The notes: generated by a model from the letters alone, not told the origin. Counted from the stretch's first letter, positions 9,694 through 19,110 are shown. The stretch is 64,000 nt of DNA from Leptospira sp. B5-022 (GCF_000347035.1 NZ_ANIJ01000015.1:124001-188000); one strand, 5' to 3'. Program-made: numbers and translations.

Positions 9694-11586
9694 ATGGGCG
9701 AATACTTGGAACAAAACTACCGAGACTGGATCCCGTCCTCCTTATTTTCCTATCTAATCCTTGGACTTTTATCCGCTTTATTTCTAGATATTTTCTTTCC
9801 GGACCTCGTCATAGTTTGGACGGCGATACATTCAATTAGTATAATATTCTTTTCTCTTTCATTTTCCTCAGGAAAAAAGATCTCCAGCTTTTCTTGGGGA
9901 GTGATCTTATTTTTTATTTTAGCGATCTTCGGTTACACCAAAAGATCCGCTCCTTTTTTAGAAGAATCCGGTTTCTGGAAAAAACAATTCTCCCAAAAGA
10001 TCAACCAAACATTGGATAAAGCAAAGATAGAAGGTAGAGCCAAGGAAATTTCCTTAGGATTGGTTTTAGGAGATGCAAAAGGTTTAGACAAAGAATTTAA
10101 GAAGAATGCTAGAGAAGGAGGGATTTTACATTTATTCGCAGCCTCAGGCCTACACTTGGGAATTTTAATCGGATGTATGTTTGTGATCCTAAAACGAATT
10201 CCTTTTTTAGGATATTATATTCCGAGAATACTCCCTGTGCTATTGGGACTCATTTACTTAACCTGTTTAGGTTTTCCGATCTCACTTGCAAGAGCATGGA
10301 TATTCGCAACCTGGATACTCTTACAATCATTGTTTTTTAGAAAATCTAGACCAGCAGATCTATTGATCTCTTCTGTCGGACTAGTTTATCTTTGGGACCC
10401 GGTTCGTTCTTTCGGAGTTTCTTTTTTACTTTCTTTCGGTGCAGTATCAGGCATTCTACTTTTGCTTCCTATTTTCCAGAAATGTATTCCCCCCATACCG
10501 GAAGATAAAACGATCCTAAGTCGATTTTTAGGTTTTTGGAAAGAAAATCTTTTGGTTTCCTTATCCGCAGGGATAGGCACTTTACCTTCTTTAATTTATT
10601 TTTTTGGGACCTATAGTTTCGGTTCTCTGGGTTTAAATCTGATCTTGGTCCCAATCTGCGGGATATTACTTCCTCTATTATATTTTTCTTTATCATTAGA
10701 ATCAGTGCATCTTTCCTTACTCGCCAAACCGTTCTGGCAGATCGTTTTATTCCTTTTGGAAATATTAGAAAAGGTGACTCTCTATTGGGGTGAATCGAAT
10801 TGGAATTGGGTGTATCATTATCGAGGACCCACAAAGTTTTTCGGTTTAGTGATCTGGTTTTTATTCTTAAACTTCTTATTCTTATGGAAATTGCTCGCTT
10901 CCGATAAAATCGAGAATTCCAACTTAGATCTTTCTGATTCCGTAAAGAATAAGACCCGTACTCACCCATTACTCAAGAACATCTGGATCTTGGGATTTTG
11001 TATCTGTTGCGGTTTCCAATTTTTATTGGCGAATTCTTCCACTTGGATACGGCTTCCCGATGTATTTTTCGGAGATCGATTCACCTTTTTGGTCCAAGAA
11101 AAGAACAGATTAGTTCTTGCAGGAAAATGTAAGTATAGTTCCAAAATTCTGTATAAGTCCTTGGGCAAAGATCCGGAAAGATTCTGCGGAAATTCCAAAA
11201 CAAGAAACGAGATCTATATTGAACATGAATCCTGCTTGGAATGGATCTCCGAATGTTTAAGAAGAAACCAAAACCTATCCCTGAAATACGGAGGAAAAGA
11301 AAAACCTAAGACCGCAGGTTTTGAAAATTGGATCTTAGTCCCTAGGTTCGTGGAATTTCAACTTCCGGACCCAGGCCAAAAACTGATCCGATTCGAAGTC
11401 GGAAAAGATTCCCTTCTCACTTTAGCAAACCGGACAAAAAAAGGAGAAGGGATCATACTCATCCTTTCCAGATTTGGGATGAAAGATGATCCGAGAGACT
11501 GGAATCGATTTAGAAAACAGCTTGGAATCGCTCCCGGTTGGAAGTTTATTGGAAGTGATGAACTCCCCGGAATACCCGTTTTATAA
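9694..11586 (+). CDS. comEC: ComEC/Rec2 family membrane protein, no metallo-beta-lactamase domain
   Basis: Inner-membrane channel family that moves single-stranded DNA into the cytoplasm in transformable bacteria. About 630 residues. The conserved competence-domain motif LFAASGLHLG is near residue 145, followed by many hydrophobic segments to about residue 435. A soluble tail of about 190 residues follows, in which I find no HxHxDH metal-binding motif, so the C-terminal nuclease-like domain of longer ComEC proteins is absent or unrecognisable. An upstream GTG (9661) is the last base pair of a hairpin. The ATG at 9694 has AGG with 7 nt spacing and is preferred. DNA uptake in this organism is an inference. 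Confidence 0.85.
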   Translation: MGEYLEQNYRDWIPSSLFSYLILGLLSALFLDIFFPDLVIVWTAIHSISIIFFSLSFSSGKKISSFSWGVILFFILAIFGYTKRSAPFLEESGFWKKQFSQKINQTLDKAKIEGRAKEISLGLVLGDAKGLDKEFKKNAREGGILHLFAASGLHLGILIGCMFVILKRIPFLGYYIPRILPVLLGLIYLTCLGFPISLARAWIFATWILLQSLFFRKSRPADLLISSVGLVYLWDPVRSFGVSFLLSFGAVSGILLLLPIFQKCIPPIPEDKTILSRFLGFWKENLLVSLSAGIGTLPSLIYFFGTYSFGSLGLNLILVPICGILLPLLYFSLSLESVHLSLLAKPFWQIVLFLLEILEKVTLYWGESNWNWVYHYRGPTKFFGLVIWFLFLNFLFLWKLLASDKIENSNLDLSDSVKNKTRTHPLLKNIWILGFCICCGFQFLLANSSTWIRLPDVFFGDRFTFLVQEKNRLVLAGKCKYSSKILYKSLGKDPERFCGNSKTRNEIYIEHESCLEWISECLRRNQNLSLKYGGKEKPKTAGFENWILVPRFVEFQLPDPGQKLIRFEVGKDSLLTLANRTKKGEGIILILSRFGMKDDPRDWNRFRKQLGIAPGWKFIGSDELPGIPVL

Positions 11587-12436
11587 ACCCAATATAATCC
11601 GGGAATTCTTATCCGAACGATCTTCTGCTCCGCTTAAAAAATGGGGGCAAAACTTTCTAATCGATCCAAACGCCGTAAAAACTTTATTCTCCAGCGCAGC
11701 TCCGGAACTGATCGACAGAGCGGAACTGATCCTGGAAATCGGCCCGGGTTTAGGAGCACTCTCCCACATACTCTACGGCCTCGGAAAAAAGCTGAGATTG
11801 TACGAGATCGATCCGGTATATTATAAATGGCTAAATGAATTCCTTCCTGGAACGGAAATCATTTTAGGAGATGCGAGAGAAACATTATCCGAACAAGAAA
11901 ATAGCTCCTGTTTTTTATTCGGAAATCTGCCTTATTATATCACTTCCGAACTCATACTTCTTTCATTGGAAAAGCTTCCGAATTTGTTAGGAGCGGTCTT
12001 TTTGGTACAAAAAGAATTCGCGCAAAGAATCACTAAAGAGATCTCTTCTCTTTCTATTTATGCGGGAGCCTACGGAAAATTCCGAAGTAAAAAGACGATC
12101 AAGGCTGGATGTTTTTATCCTTCTCCCAATGTGGATTCGAGCGTTCTCACGTTTGTTTCAGACAAAAGATTTTCCCAAAAAACATCTTATCAAGTTTTAG
12201 AAATATTATGCAGGACCTTATTTTGGGGCAAAAGAAAAAAGATAGGTTCATCCATCAAAGAAGCCCCATTGGATTCCTTTTATCCGAACGGTCTTCCCCT
12301 CCAAATCTCGCATGAAAATTTAAGATCTAAATTGAAGGAATGTTTAGAGTCTGCAGGAATTTCCTTAGATAAAAGACCGGAAGAGTTAAAGGCGGAAGAT
12401 TTTTATAAGGTTGTGGAGTTTTTTCAGATCGATTAA
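11558..12436 (+). CDS. rsmA: 16S rRNA adenine dimethyltransferase RsmA/KsgA
   Basis: Dimethylates two adjacent adenines in the 3' terminal helix of 16S rRNA during 30S maturation. 292 residues from the ATG at 11558. An upstream in-frame start would extend the overlap with comEC. Motifs are KKWGQNFLIDPNAV (about 23-36), the SAM-binding LEIGPGLGALS (about 57-67) and GNLPYYITSE (catalytic motif IV, near 127). It overlaps comEC by 29 nt and is last in the rightward run. A bidirectional terminator separates it from rsgA, another 30S assembly gene, which converges on it. Confidence 0.95.
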   Translation: MNSPEYPFYKPNIIREFLSERSSAPLKKWGQNFLIDPNAVKTLFSSAAPELIDRAELILEIGPGLGALSHILYGLGKKLRLYEIDPVYYKWLNEFLPGTEIILGDARETLSEQENSSCFLFGNLPYYITSELILLSLEKLPNLLGAVFLVQKEFAQRITKEISSLSIYAGAYGKFRSKKTIKAGCFYPSPNVDSSVLTFVSDKRFSQKTSYQVLEILCRTLFWGKRKKIGSSIKEAPLDSFYPNGLPLQISHENLRSKLKECLESAGISLDKRPEELKAEDFYKVVEFFQID

Positions 12437-12438
12437 AA

Positions 12439-12462
12439 AGAGCAGAGGAGACCCTCTGCTCT
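12439..12462. terminator. Bidirectional terminator between rsmA and rsgA
   Basis: Perfect 10-bp stem (12439-12448/12453-12462) with an AGAC tetraloop, A-run on the left and T-rich bases on the right. It lies between two convergent stop codons. Confidence 0.8.
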
Positions 12463-12470
12463 CTTCGAAA

Positions 12471-13610
12471 CTAACGATACCTTTCTCGGTCTCGTTGTTG
12501 TTGCATTGTTTTTTGTTCTTTGTGGATGGATTTCCACTTCGCTTTTTGTTCTCTGAACTCAACCGAGTTGGGAGCGCTTAAATTCGCGGTCCTTTCCAAC
12601 TCTCTTTTGAGTTTCAGATAACTTTTGAATCTTTCTTCTGAAATTTTTCCGTTCTCTATCCCAGCCTTCACACCACAATCAGGTTCACTTATATGCGAAC
12701 AATCATGGAATCGGCAATTTGAAGCCGCTTCGAAAATTTCAGGAAAGGTCTCTTCCAATCCGGAGCCGTCTGACCAAAGTTGAATCTCCCTCATACCTGG
12801 AGTGTCTAAGATCCAAGCGCCGGAATCCAAACGGAACATCCATCTATTGGTAGTGGTATGTCTTCCTTTGGAATCCGATTCTCTGACTTCGTTTACGGAT
12901 CGGATCTTTTCTCCGATCAATAAATTAAGAAGAGAAGACTTACCCACTCCCGACGATCCTATAAAAGCGGAAGTAGATCCGTCTTTCCAAAACGTTTCTA
13001 ATTCTTCCAAACCTTCTTGTTTATGATTCGAAACGGAGAATACTTCCACACCGGGACAAGACTTTTGAACGATAAGGATCTTCTCTTTAAGTTCTTCTTC
13101 TCTACCTGCATACAGATCTTTTTTGGTCAGTACGACTACAGGCGTTGCCTTACTTTCCCAGATCTGTATCAAAGTCCTTTCCAATCTTCTCGGTTGAAAA
13201 TCCCCGTCCAAACCTTGTAAAAGAAAAATTCGATCCATGTTTGCACAGATCGGATCCGGTCTTAAAGTTTCTCCTTTGACTTTTCGTACGAGTAAACTTC
13301 TTCGAGGAAGGACTTTGTGGATAAGATATTCTTCTTCGCTTAATTTTGTGACAAGGACCCAATCTCCCGCAACCGGAAGATCCAAACTAGAATCCGCATT
13401 AAAGCGAAGTGCTCCGGTTAAAATTCCGGTTCCTTCTTCCTTTAAACTTCCTAGTTCGAGTCGAAACTCTTGTCCTTGTTCTCCGATAATCCTCGCTGAG
13501 ATCGGATCGGAGATACGGAGGTCCTCTGCAATTTTGATAAATTCTTTTTCTCTATCCGCATCCCATACGGATAAATTCAAAGATCGTTTTTGATTCATTT
13601 TTTTTGCCAA
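12471..13610 (-). CDS. rsgA: Ribosome small-subunit GTPase RsgA
   Basis: Circularly permuted GTPase that tests and matures the 30S subunit. 379 residues. An OB-like N-terminal region is followed by G4 (LTKKD, about 160) ahead of G1 (GSSGVGKSS, about 216-224), the permuted order that defines the family. Then come G2 threonines (RHTTTNRW), G3 (DTPGMRE) and the C-terminal zinc finger with Cys/His ligands in CRFHDCSH (about 297-304) and a further Cys in PDCG. A basic Gln/Arg-rich tail ends the protein. ATG start. The 235 bp upstream hold its promoter; I see no gene there. Confidence 0.96.
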   Translation of the reverse strand: MAKKMNQKRSLNLSVWDADREKEFIKIAEDLRISDPISARIIGEQGQEFRLELGSLKEEGTGILTGALRFNADSSLDLPVAGDWVLVTKLSEEEYLIHKVLPRRSLLVRKVKGETLRPDPICANMDRIFLLQGLDGDFQPRRLERTLIQIWESKATPVVVLTKKDLYAGREEELKEKILIVQKSCPGVEVFSVSNHKQEGLEELETFWKDGSTSAFIGSSGVGKSSLLNLLIGEKIRSVNEVRESDSKGRHTTTNRWMFRLDSGAWILDTPGMREIQLWSDGSGLEETFPEIFEAASNCRFHDCSHISEPDCGVKAGIENGKISEERFKSYLKLKRELERTANLSAPNSVEFREQKAKWKSIHKEQKTMQQQRDRERYR

Positions 13611-13845
13611 AACCTATAATAGGCTGTCCCAAGCTACTGTAGCAGGATCACGATACTAATCGTTGGCTCCAGTTTTGAGACGGACTATAAATATAGGCAG
13701 TCAATCAGACTATTTCATGTAACTCCCCCGTGATACGAGGGTCCTTTGAGGAAAAGGTTGTAAACAATTAGGCAATCATATGCAAACTGGTACTTAGACT
13801 TTCGGGCGCTATATAAGGTGTAAAGTTTTTTTTGAGAAGAAACGA

Positions 13846-15369
13846 TTAGGAAGAATATTTCTGGAAGGCTTTATATTCTTCTATGACCTTTTTACCGAAC
13901 TCCAACCATTCTTCATCCTTCTTAAAACCAAAATGTTGGAGAACTTCCCAGTGAATGGCAGCCGGATCGGCTTTACCATCCAAACAATCTATGATCCAAT
14001 CGGATAAGTAGACTGCAAATACAATGTCTCTGGATTCTTTTTTGGCCATCAACGGTCTATGGTGGTATTCTGCGGCCACCTTGATCGTATCCGAAAAATT
14101 CCATTTTTCGCAGATCATACCTCCTAAGGAAGTATGTGTGATCCCTAGTGCAGCCTCTTCCAAACCTAAGGTAGAAGGTAAAAGTTTTTTGCCGGAGATA
14201 TCGGTTAACTTTTCAATCGTATCTCCTTCTAAAGAGAGTAAAAGTACAAGCCCAATATTATGAAGAAGTGCGGCACAGACCAGATTGGTCAGGAACGTTT
14301 TCTTCCAGCCCATTCGTTCTCCTAATCTCCTGCAAATATAGGCGGAAAGACTGGACATCTCCCAGATATGTTCGAACTCTTTGTATCTTTCTTCCAGGAT
14401 CTTTTTTGTCCCAAGGCTCAAAAGAATATTATTTAATTCCGATAGACCGATCAGTTTGATCGCATCTTCCAATGTTTCCACCTTTCTTCCTTGTGCAAAA
14501 GAGGCGGAGTTGGCGAGTTTTAGGATATTGGTGGATAAGGAAACGTCCCTTCCGACTTGTTCGGTGATCTGTTGGATGGAAGAATCCGGCTTATTGATCA
14601 GACTCATGATCTGATTTAGGTTTTCCGGAAATGTGGGAAGTTTATCTATCTCTGCGATAATTTCGACCGTACGTTGGTAGGAAACATTTCGATGTTTGAA
14701 GTCCAACGGAATTTTGATATAAGCGGAAGTAATCCCTCCTTCCGCCTTTAACTTATAGGAATCAGCAGCTATCCCTTCGTTCTTTAACATCAGAAGGGAC
14801 ATGGCAAGCCCAAGACCCGCGCCTTCAGAATCGTCGGCGTGATCTGCAAAAACTTCACCCAAGTCGTTGTATTCTTTACTCTTGCCGATCCTGTTCTCTA
14901 CACGTTTTAATTCTTCCGCAATGATAGGAGCGTTATTCGAAACTCTCATCAAGAAGCTAGTTCGATTAAAGGCCAGAGTGATCAAACAATGGAATTTAAC
15001 TTTTTCCAACAAGGCTGCATATCTTTCCTTGTCTTTGATCATTTCTTTCTTAAAATTCGCCATCCCTCTAACGTAATCGTCCGGATTGGAAATGTTCAGA
15101 TTATTTTCGGCGAAAAAGATACGTTTGGAATTTGCCTTAACGGCGTTCATCGCGCTTTCTCTCAAAATAGAAAAAACGGACTCTTTCAAGGAGATCGCAT
15201 CCAAATAGACTAGGTACCTGTCCAAAAGAACGCTGAGCAGTTTATCCACACTTTTATTCAAGGTGTTAAACCGAATATAGAGAGGATTTAGCTTTTCAAT
15301 ACGTTCGTTTACGTTCCGAACGCTCAGATAGTATCCTTCCTTTTCGAAATGGTACCAATTTATATTCAT
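13846..15369 (-). CDS. HDOD-domain protein with N-terminal GHKL-ATPase-like domain
   Basis: 507 residues. Residues about 50-225 resemble a GHKL ATPase: an N-box-like ESAMNAVKAN segment (about 67-76) and a glycine-rich EGAGLGLAMS lid motif (about 180-189). The usual DxGxG box is replaced by SNNAP. Residues about 235-440 are an HDOD domain (KLPTFPENLNQIM, then SLSTNILKLANSASF), a non-catalytic HD-related fold found in signalling proteins. No transmembrane segment. I infer a cytoplasmic regulator. The fusion suggests ATP-dependent or partner-switch control, but neither activity can be proved by reading. Downstream of the ABC exporter genes, gap 85 nt. Confidence 0.85.
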   Translation of the reverse strand: MNINWYHFEKEGYYLSVRNVNERIEKLNPLYIRFNTLNKSVDKLLSVLLDRYLVYLDAISLKESVFSILRESAMNAVKANSKRIFFAENNLNISNPDDYVRGMANFKKEMIKDKERYAALLEKVKFHCLITLAFNRTSFLMRVSNNAPIIAEELKRVENRIGKSKEYNDLGEVFADHADDSEGAGLGLAMSLLMLKNEGIAADSYKLKAEGGITSAYIKIPLDFKHRNVSYQRTVEIIAEIDKLPTFPENLNQIMSLINKPDSSIQQITEQVGRDVSLSTNILKLANSASFAQGRKVETLEDAIKLIGLSELNNILLSLGTKKILEERYKEFEHIWEMSSLSAYICRRLGERMGWKKTFLTNLVCAALLHNIGLVLLLSLEGDTIEKLTDISGKKLLPSTLGLEEAALGITHTSLGGMICEKWNFSDTIKVAAEYHHRPLMAKKESRDIVFAVYLSDWIIDCLDGKADPAAIHWEVLQHFGFKKDEEWLEFGKKVIEEYKAFQKYSS

Positions 15370-15454
15370 TTTCGCTCGGCGGAAGGGCCTGCTATATCCT
15401 ACTGCTGAGCAGGTTTTGTCAACCCTAGATTAAATTCCCCAAACCCCTGAGGGC

Positions 15455-16270
15455 CTAAATCTCTTTGTGCCGAGTGCTCCACCAAAGTGTGGATTTTAAA
15501 ATGACGATCCATACTCCTACTTGGACGAAAGAGTAAGGTCCGTAGAAATTTTTCGGATCCGCCTTCCCTAAAAAAAGCGCGAAAGAATGATAAAAAACAG
15601 TCCCGACCTGGGGTAGGATCCAGTAGATCGTTTTTAGAACGAATTTTTTAATATCACTCGCTTCTTCGGACAAATCGATGTTTTGGTTATAGGCAACAAA
15701 ATCCAAAATACAGCTAAAAAGGATGAGACCGAGAGAACTCACGATCGCAAGGGATTGGTTCGAGAAGAGAGTAATTAAAAGTACAAATAAAACAAAAAAC
15801 GAATACACCATCATCATGGTTCCCTGATACCAAAGAAACTCCCAAGGAATTTCCAGGGAGAACCAGGAGCTGATCCCAAACGTAAGAAGTACGAACAGTA
15901 GAACGCAGATCAGTAAAGTGAGTCCCTTACTTCCCACATACGCGAACGGGTCCACTGGACGGCTCAACCATAAAGTATGGACTTGAGAATCCATGTCTTG
16001 GCGGAGAAGATCCGAAGTTAGGATCACCAGAAAGACCAGACTCCAAAAAGATGTCAGGATAAAATACATATAAGAAGAAACGCCGTGACTTGTCTCTCCT
16101 CCTACCGAAGTGGTGCAGGTCCATTCTCCCAACAGAAAAAATCCGAGAAGAGAAAAATAAAAGAAAATCGCCTTTCGTCTGAGGACCTGGATAAACGTTA
16201 GTCGAAGCAGAGTCCCGATCTGACGGAACATGGAGGAGATAAAAAATTTGAAATCAGTCTGAGAACTCAA
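15455..16270 (-). CDS. ABC transporter permease (ABC-2 type)
   Basis: 271 residues with about six hydrophobic segments. Residues 1-15 are cytoplasmic, the first helix is near 25-45, and the others are spread to about 260. This is the layout of ABC-2 type exporter permeases. Its start overlaps the stop of the ATPase gene by 4 nt, so the two form one exporter. Substrate unknown. Confidence 0.88.
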   Translation of the reverse strand: MSSQTDFKFFISSMFRQIGTLLRLTFIQVLRRKAIFFYFSLLGFFLLGEWTCTTSVGGETSHGVSSYMYFILTSFWSLVFLVILTSDLLRQDMDSQVHTLWLSRPVDPFAYVGSKGLTLLICVLLFVLLTFGISSWFSLEIPWEFLWYQGTMMMVYSFFVLFVLLITLFSNQSLAIVSSLGLILFSCILDFVAYNQNIDLSEEASDIKKFVLKTIYWILPQVGTVFYHSFALFLGKADPKNFYGPYSFVQVGVWIVILKSTLWWSTRHKEI

Positions 16271-17187
16271 TTTGATCCTCCATTATCTCCGGAGCCTTGG
16301 GTAAGTCTAAAGAAAACATCCTCCAAAGATTCGGTCTTCCTTTCGTAGAGAAAAATTTCCGCTCCCTTCTCCACTAAGATCGCAGGTAATTTTTTTAGAT
16401 CCACTTCAGGCTTAGGACGTATTTCCCAGGTTTTTCCATCTATCTTATGTTCCAAAGAGATCTCTTCCAAATAAGATTCAGGCGCCGATTCCAAACGGAT
16501 ACGGATCCTATCCTTACCCTGTTTTAATTCGTCCAGCTTACCCTGGGCCATTAGATTTCCTTTATGAAGAATGCCTATCTCGGTACAGATCTGTTCAACC
16601 TCTAATAAACGGTGAGAGTTGATCAGAATGGTGACTCCTCTCTTCTTGTTTTCTTCTAAAATTAATTCCCTAAATTCCTTATAACCTGCGGGGTCCAAAC
16701 CTGTGCCAGGCTCATCTAAAAGTAAAAGTTCGGGCTCGGCTCCAAGAGCGTTTGCAAGTCCCAATCTTTGGAGCATACCTTTGGAGTAAGTGGAAATTTT
16801 TCGATCTGCGGCTTCTGCCAATCCCAACTTTTCTAAGAATTCATTACTTTTCTTTTTTGCAATAGAAGAAGGCACCAATGCCAGTCTGAAACTTGCTTCT
16901 AAAAATTCTTTCCCACTCAAATACGTAGGGATAGCCATTCGTTCCGGAAGATAACCTATCTTAGTTCTGGCAAGCGGAGAAGGTTCCAAACCCAAAACTT
17001 TACAATGACCTTCGGTCTGTTTGGAAAACCCGAGTAAGATCCGAACCAAAGTAGTTTTGCCGGCACCGTTTTGACCGAGAAGACCAAAGATCCCGCCTTG
17101 CGGAATTTTTAGATCAATTCCTTGTAATGCTTTTACTTTCGGATAAAATTTGCGTAGGTGCTCTATTTCAATTGCAAATTGAGGCAT
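16267..17187 (-). CDS. ABC transporter ATP-binding protein
   Basis: 306 residues with a full nucleotide-binding domain: Walker A GQNGAGKTT (about 38-46), Q-loop region near 75-85, signature YSKGMLQRLG (about 137-146), Walker B LLLLDEP (about 155-161) and H-loop INSHR. The C-terminal 80 residues are the extra domain common in drug/ABC-2 exporters. Cytoplasmic partner of the overlapping permease. Probably exports a lipid, drug or envelope component; substrate not readable. Confidence 0.94.
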   Translation of the reverse strand: MPQFAIEIEHLRKFYPKVKALQGIDLKIPQGGIFGLLGQNGAGKTTLVRILLGFSKQTEGHCKVLGLEPSPLARTKIGYLPERMAIPTYLSGKEFLEASFRLALVPSSIAKKKSNEFLEKLGLAEAADRKISTYSKGMLQRLGLANALGAEPELLLLDEPGTGLDPAGYKEFRELILEENKKRGVTILINSHRLLEVEQICTEIGILHKGNLMAQGKLDELKQGKDRIRIRLESAPESYLEEISLEHKIDGKTWEIRPKPEVDLKKLPAILVEKGAEIFLYERKTESLEDVFFRLTQGSGDNGGSN

Positions 17188-17286
17188 TCAAAAATCCTTA
17201 GACCAAGTGCCGGAGACGATAGTTCCATTGCTTCTCGAAGCAATCCTTTTTATTAGAACGCGTACGCACAATTCTACATTTATTCT

Positions 17287-17769
17287 ATGAAGATCATCAT
17301 AGCCAGACATGGGGAAGCCGATCCCCATTCAGAAGACGGCAAAGATTCCTCCAGGGTTCTTACTCCTAAAGGAATTGCGGATATCGAAAAGATGGCCCGG
17401 TTCTTTCAAACCGGATTTAAGATCAAAAAGATCTACCACAGTCCCTATGTTCGCACCAAAACAAGTGCGGAAATTTATACAAAGATCCTGAAACCTGAAT
17501 TAGAAACCGAATCCGCAGAATATCTTCTTCCCGGAGAAGACTACTTTAGGATCTGTCCCCTTCTCAAAGACAATTCCAACTCGGATGCGATCCTTTTAGT
17601 GGGTCATAGCCCGGACGTAAGTGTGTTTGCTGAAACTCTACTGGGAATTTCAGGAGTAGGAAAATCTTTTCTATTCACGCCCGGCTCCGCACTTGCGGTG
17701 AATATCCCTAGAGAAAAATTCCAAGGAGGACAGATCATCTGGTTTGTCTCCCCTGATTTTCTTTGCTGA
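17287..17769 (+). CDS. sixA: SixA-type phosphohistidine phosphatase
   Basis: Small histidine phosphatase of the phosphoglycerate-mutase-like fold. 160 residues, the length of SixA proteins. The N-terminus carries the catalytic RHGEA motif (residues 7-11), residues near 59 carry the conserved arginine (YVRTKTSAE), and GHSPDVS (about 107) holds the second catalytic histidine. SixA acts on phosphohistidine in phosphotransfer proteins. Divergent from the ABC genes, with about 100 nt between. Confidence 0.88.
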   Translation: MKIIIARHGEADPHSEDGKDSSRVLTPKGIADIEKMARFFQTGFKIKKIYHSPYVRTKTSAEIYTKILKPELETESAEYLLPGEDYFRICPLLKDNSNSDAILLVGHSPDVSVFAETLLGISGVGKSFLFTPGSALAVNIPREKFQGGQIIWFVSPDFLC

Positions 17770-17833
17770 TGTATTCTTCTCTCCAAGCTTAGTTCTTAAA
17801 AACCGGTTTACATAGGGATCGGTCCCGAAAAAT

Positions 17834-17839
17834 TATACT
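17834..17839 (+). promoter_or_regulatory. Putative -10 box of the tRNA gene
   Basis: TATACT lies 9 nt before the first tRNA base. A TTTACA at 17807-17812 is the nearest -35-like hexamer, but its spacing of 21 nt is long, so only the -10 assignment is offered. Confidence 0.35.
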
Positions 17840-17848
17840 CTTGAGGAC

Positions 17849-17920
<72 letters not shown>

Positions 17921-17944
17921 AAGTCCTCTTTTTACGTCTCTTCT

Positions 17945-18775
17945 CTATTCCAAACTCGGAATCTTACATCCTGTTAATTCGTAAAATTTTTGGATCGTTT
18001 CCATCCTTGATGCCGATTTACTTCTATTTAAGATCGTATATATGACATAATCGTTATCCGATCTTACCAAAGCACCTTGGAACCAAAAACTTCCTTCCCA
18101 TGACCCGGTCTTACCATACACGTTAGCCTCTCTTTCAGGGCATTCGGACCAGTAAAGAGTCTTTCGCCATTCTTCCATAATGTTCTTAGGAAGTCCATAA
18201 GCGTTCTCAAAAATTTTCACCCAGGAAGAATGTATTTTTTGGGGAGCTAATCTTATCTTTCCTCCATGTTTCAAACCGGAAAGATCGATCCACCAATCCT
18301 CAACTTTTACATTAGATTTAGAATTTTCTAAATAGCGGATCTTGCGTAGGGTAAGATCCAGTTTTTCTTTTCCCAACTTAGGAAAAACTTTTTCGAAATA
18401 ATCATTTGAAGAATAGAATAATGCATCTCTTAGATCCAAAAACCTAGGGGAATTCGAAATATGTTTGTCTGAACATTCTATCCTTTCTTGGGGATCGATG
18501 CTATGATTCTCCAATAAAGACAAAACCAGATAGGTTTTAAATGTAGAAGCGGGAGAATATTCCCTTTTTAAAAGTGTGGAAGCACCGTAGACCTTTTCGG
18601 ATCTGGCCTTAGAAGGACTTTGTTCGGTTACAAGAATCAATTCCCCTGAATGAAGTGTTAATTTTTTTGTCGAAAGGTTTTGGGAATGTAATGAAGTAAA
18701 TAGGAAGAGGGAAGATAGTTGAAAGAGTAAAAAGCGACCTAGTGCGGAATTCCTTCCCTCTGAAAATCGAAACAT
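17945..18775 (-). CDS. Class D beta-lactamase-like / penicillin-binding protein
   Basis: 276 residues. After a signal peptide (residues about 13-30) come the serine-active-site motifs of class D enzymes: S-T-F-K (about 76-79, nucleophile serine and lysine), Y-S-S-N (S-x-N type) and Y-G-K-T-G (about 221-225) followed by W-x-G. Length and order fit OXA-type beta-lactamases, which hydrolyse beta-lactams in the periplasm. The same fold is used by BlaR/MecR sensors and some transpeptidases. The S-x-N rather than S-x-V motif leaves both open. It ends 25 nt from the tRNA gene on the other strand. Confidence 0.82.
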   Translation of the reverse strand: MFRFSEGRNSALGRFLLFQLSSLFLFTSLHSQNLSTKKLTLHSGELILVTEQSPSKARSEKVYGASTLLKREYSPASTFKTYLVLSLLENHSIDPQERIECSDKHISNSPRFLDLRDALFYSSNDYFEKVFPKLGKEKLDLTLRKIRYLENSKSNVKVEDWWIDLSGLKHGGKIRLAPQKIHSSWVKIFENAYGLPKNIMEEWRKTLYWSECPEREANVYGKTGSWEGSFWFQGALVRSDNDYVIYTILNRSKSASRMETIQKFYELTGCKIPSLE

Positions 18776-18809
18776 GATCGTTTCCTATTCCATGGGAAAA
18801 ATCCGCCCA

Positions 18810-19067
18810 TCATTTCTTCAAAAATTGTTTTAAGATATTCTCCCGAATCTCTTCTATTTTAACGATTCCCCAAGCCAGAGGAACTTTGAATTTTAACGCA
18901 TTCTCGCTCAGGTCTTTTTCTCCCTGGGCTTTGAGTTCGTCGAATCTCTGCTCCACCTTCTCCTTGCCGTCGTTTAGGTCTTGGAGAAGTTTATCGAAAA
19001 TCTCTTTCGAAGTCTGGACGGCCCCAATCCCGGCATTGATGATATCGTTTAGTTTTTGGTTGTCCAT
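18810..19067 (-). CDS. Phasin-family protein A (short)
   Basis: 85 residues, highly charged and helical. It begins with the phasin-like pattern LNDIINAGIGAVQTSKEIFD (about 6-25) followed by a coiled-coil stretch (about 25-55). It aligns by eye with two longer proteins in this window (56727-57098 and 62386-62766), which share [14 protein letters not shown], a following S-x-Q/K-E-x-x-D/L-K pattern and similar helices. Phasins coat polyhydroxyalkanoate granules or act as granule-associated regulators. An operator-like inverted repeat is centred 36 bp upstream of the ATG. Granule binding is inferred. Confidence 0.8.
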   Translation of the reverse strand: MDNQKLNDIINAGIGAVQTSKEIFDKLLQDLNDGKEKVEQRFDELKAQGEKDLSENALKFKVPLAWGIVKIEEIRENILKQFLKK

Positions 19068-19098
19068 GCCTTGCTATTCCTTTTTCACTCCATTTTTA

Positions 19099-19110
19099 TG
19101 CACTGCACAA
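19099..19110. promoter_or_regulatory. Operator-like repeat TGC-N3-GCA upstream of phasin A
   Basis: TGC (19099-19101), ACT, GCA (19105-19107), then CAA, centred at 19103. This matches the sites at 57128-57140 and 62788-62802 in sequence and in distance from the start codon (36, 35 and 29 nt). It is the weakest match, and no second copy is seen at +23. Confidence 0.5.

Noticed and set aside
10469..10969. 166-codon frame antisense to comEC
   Set aside because: Arg/Lys/Ser-rich composition typical of antisense reading of a membrane-protein gene; no start signal or motif.
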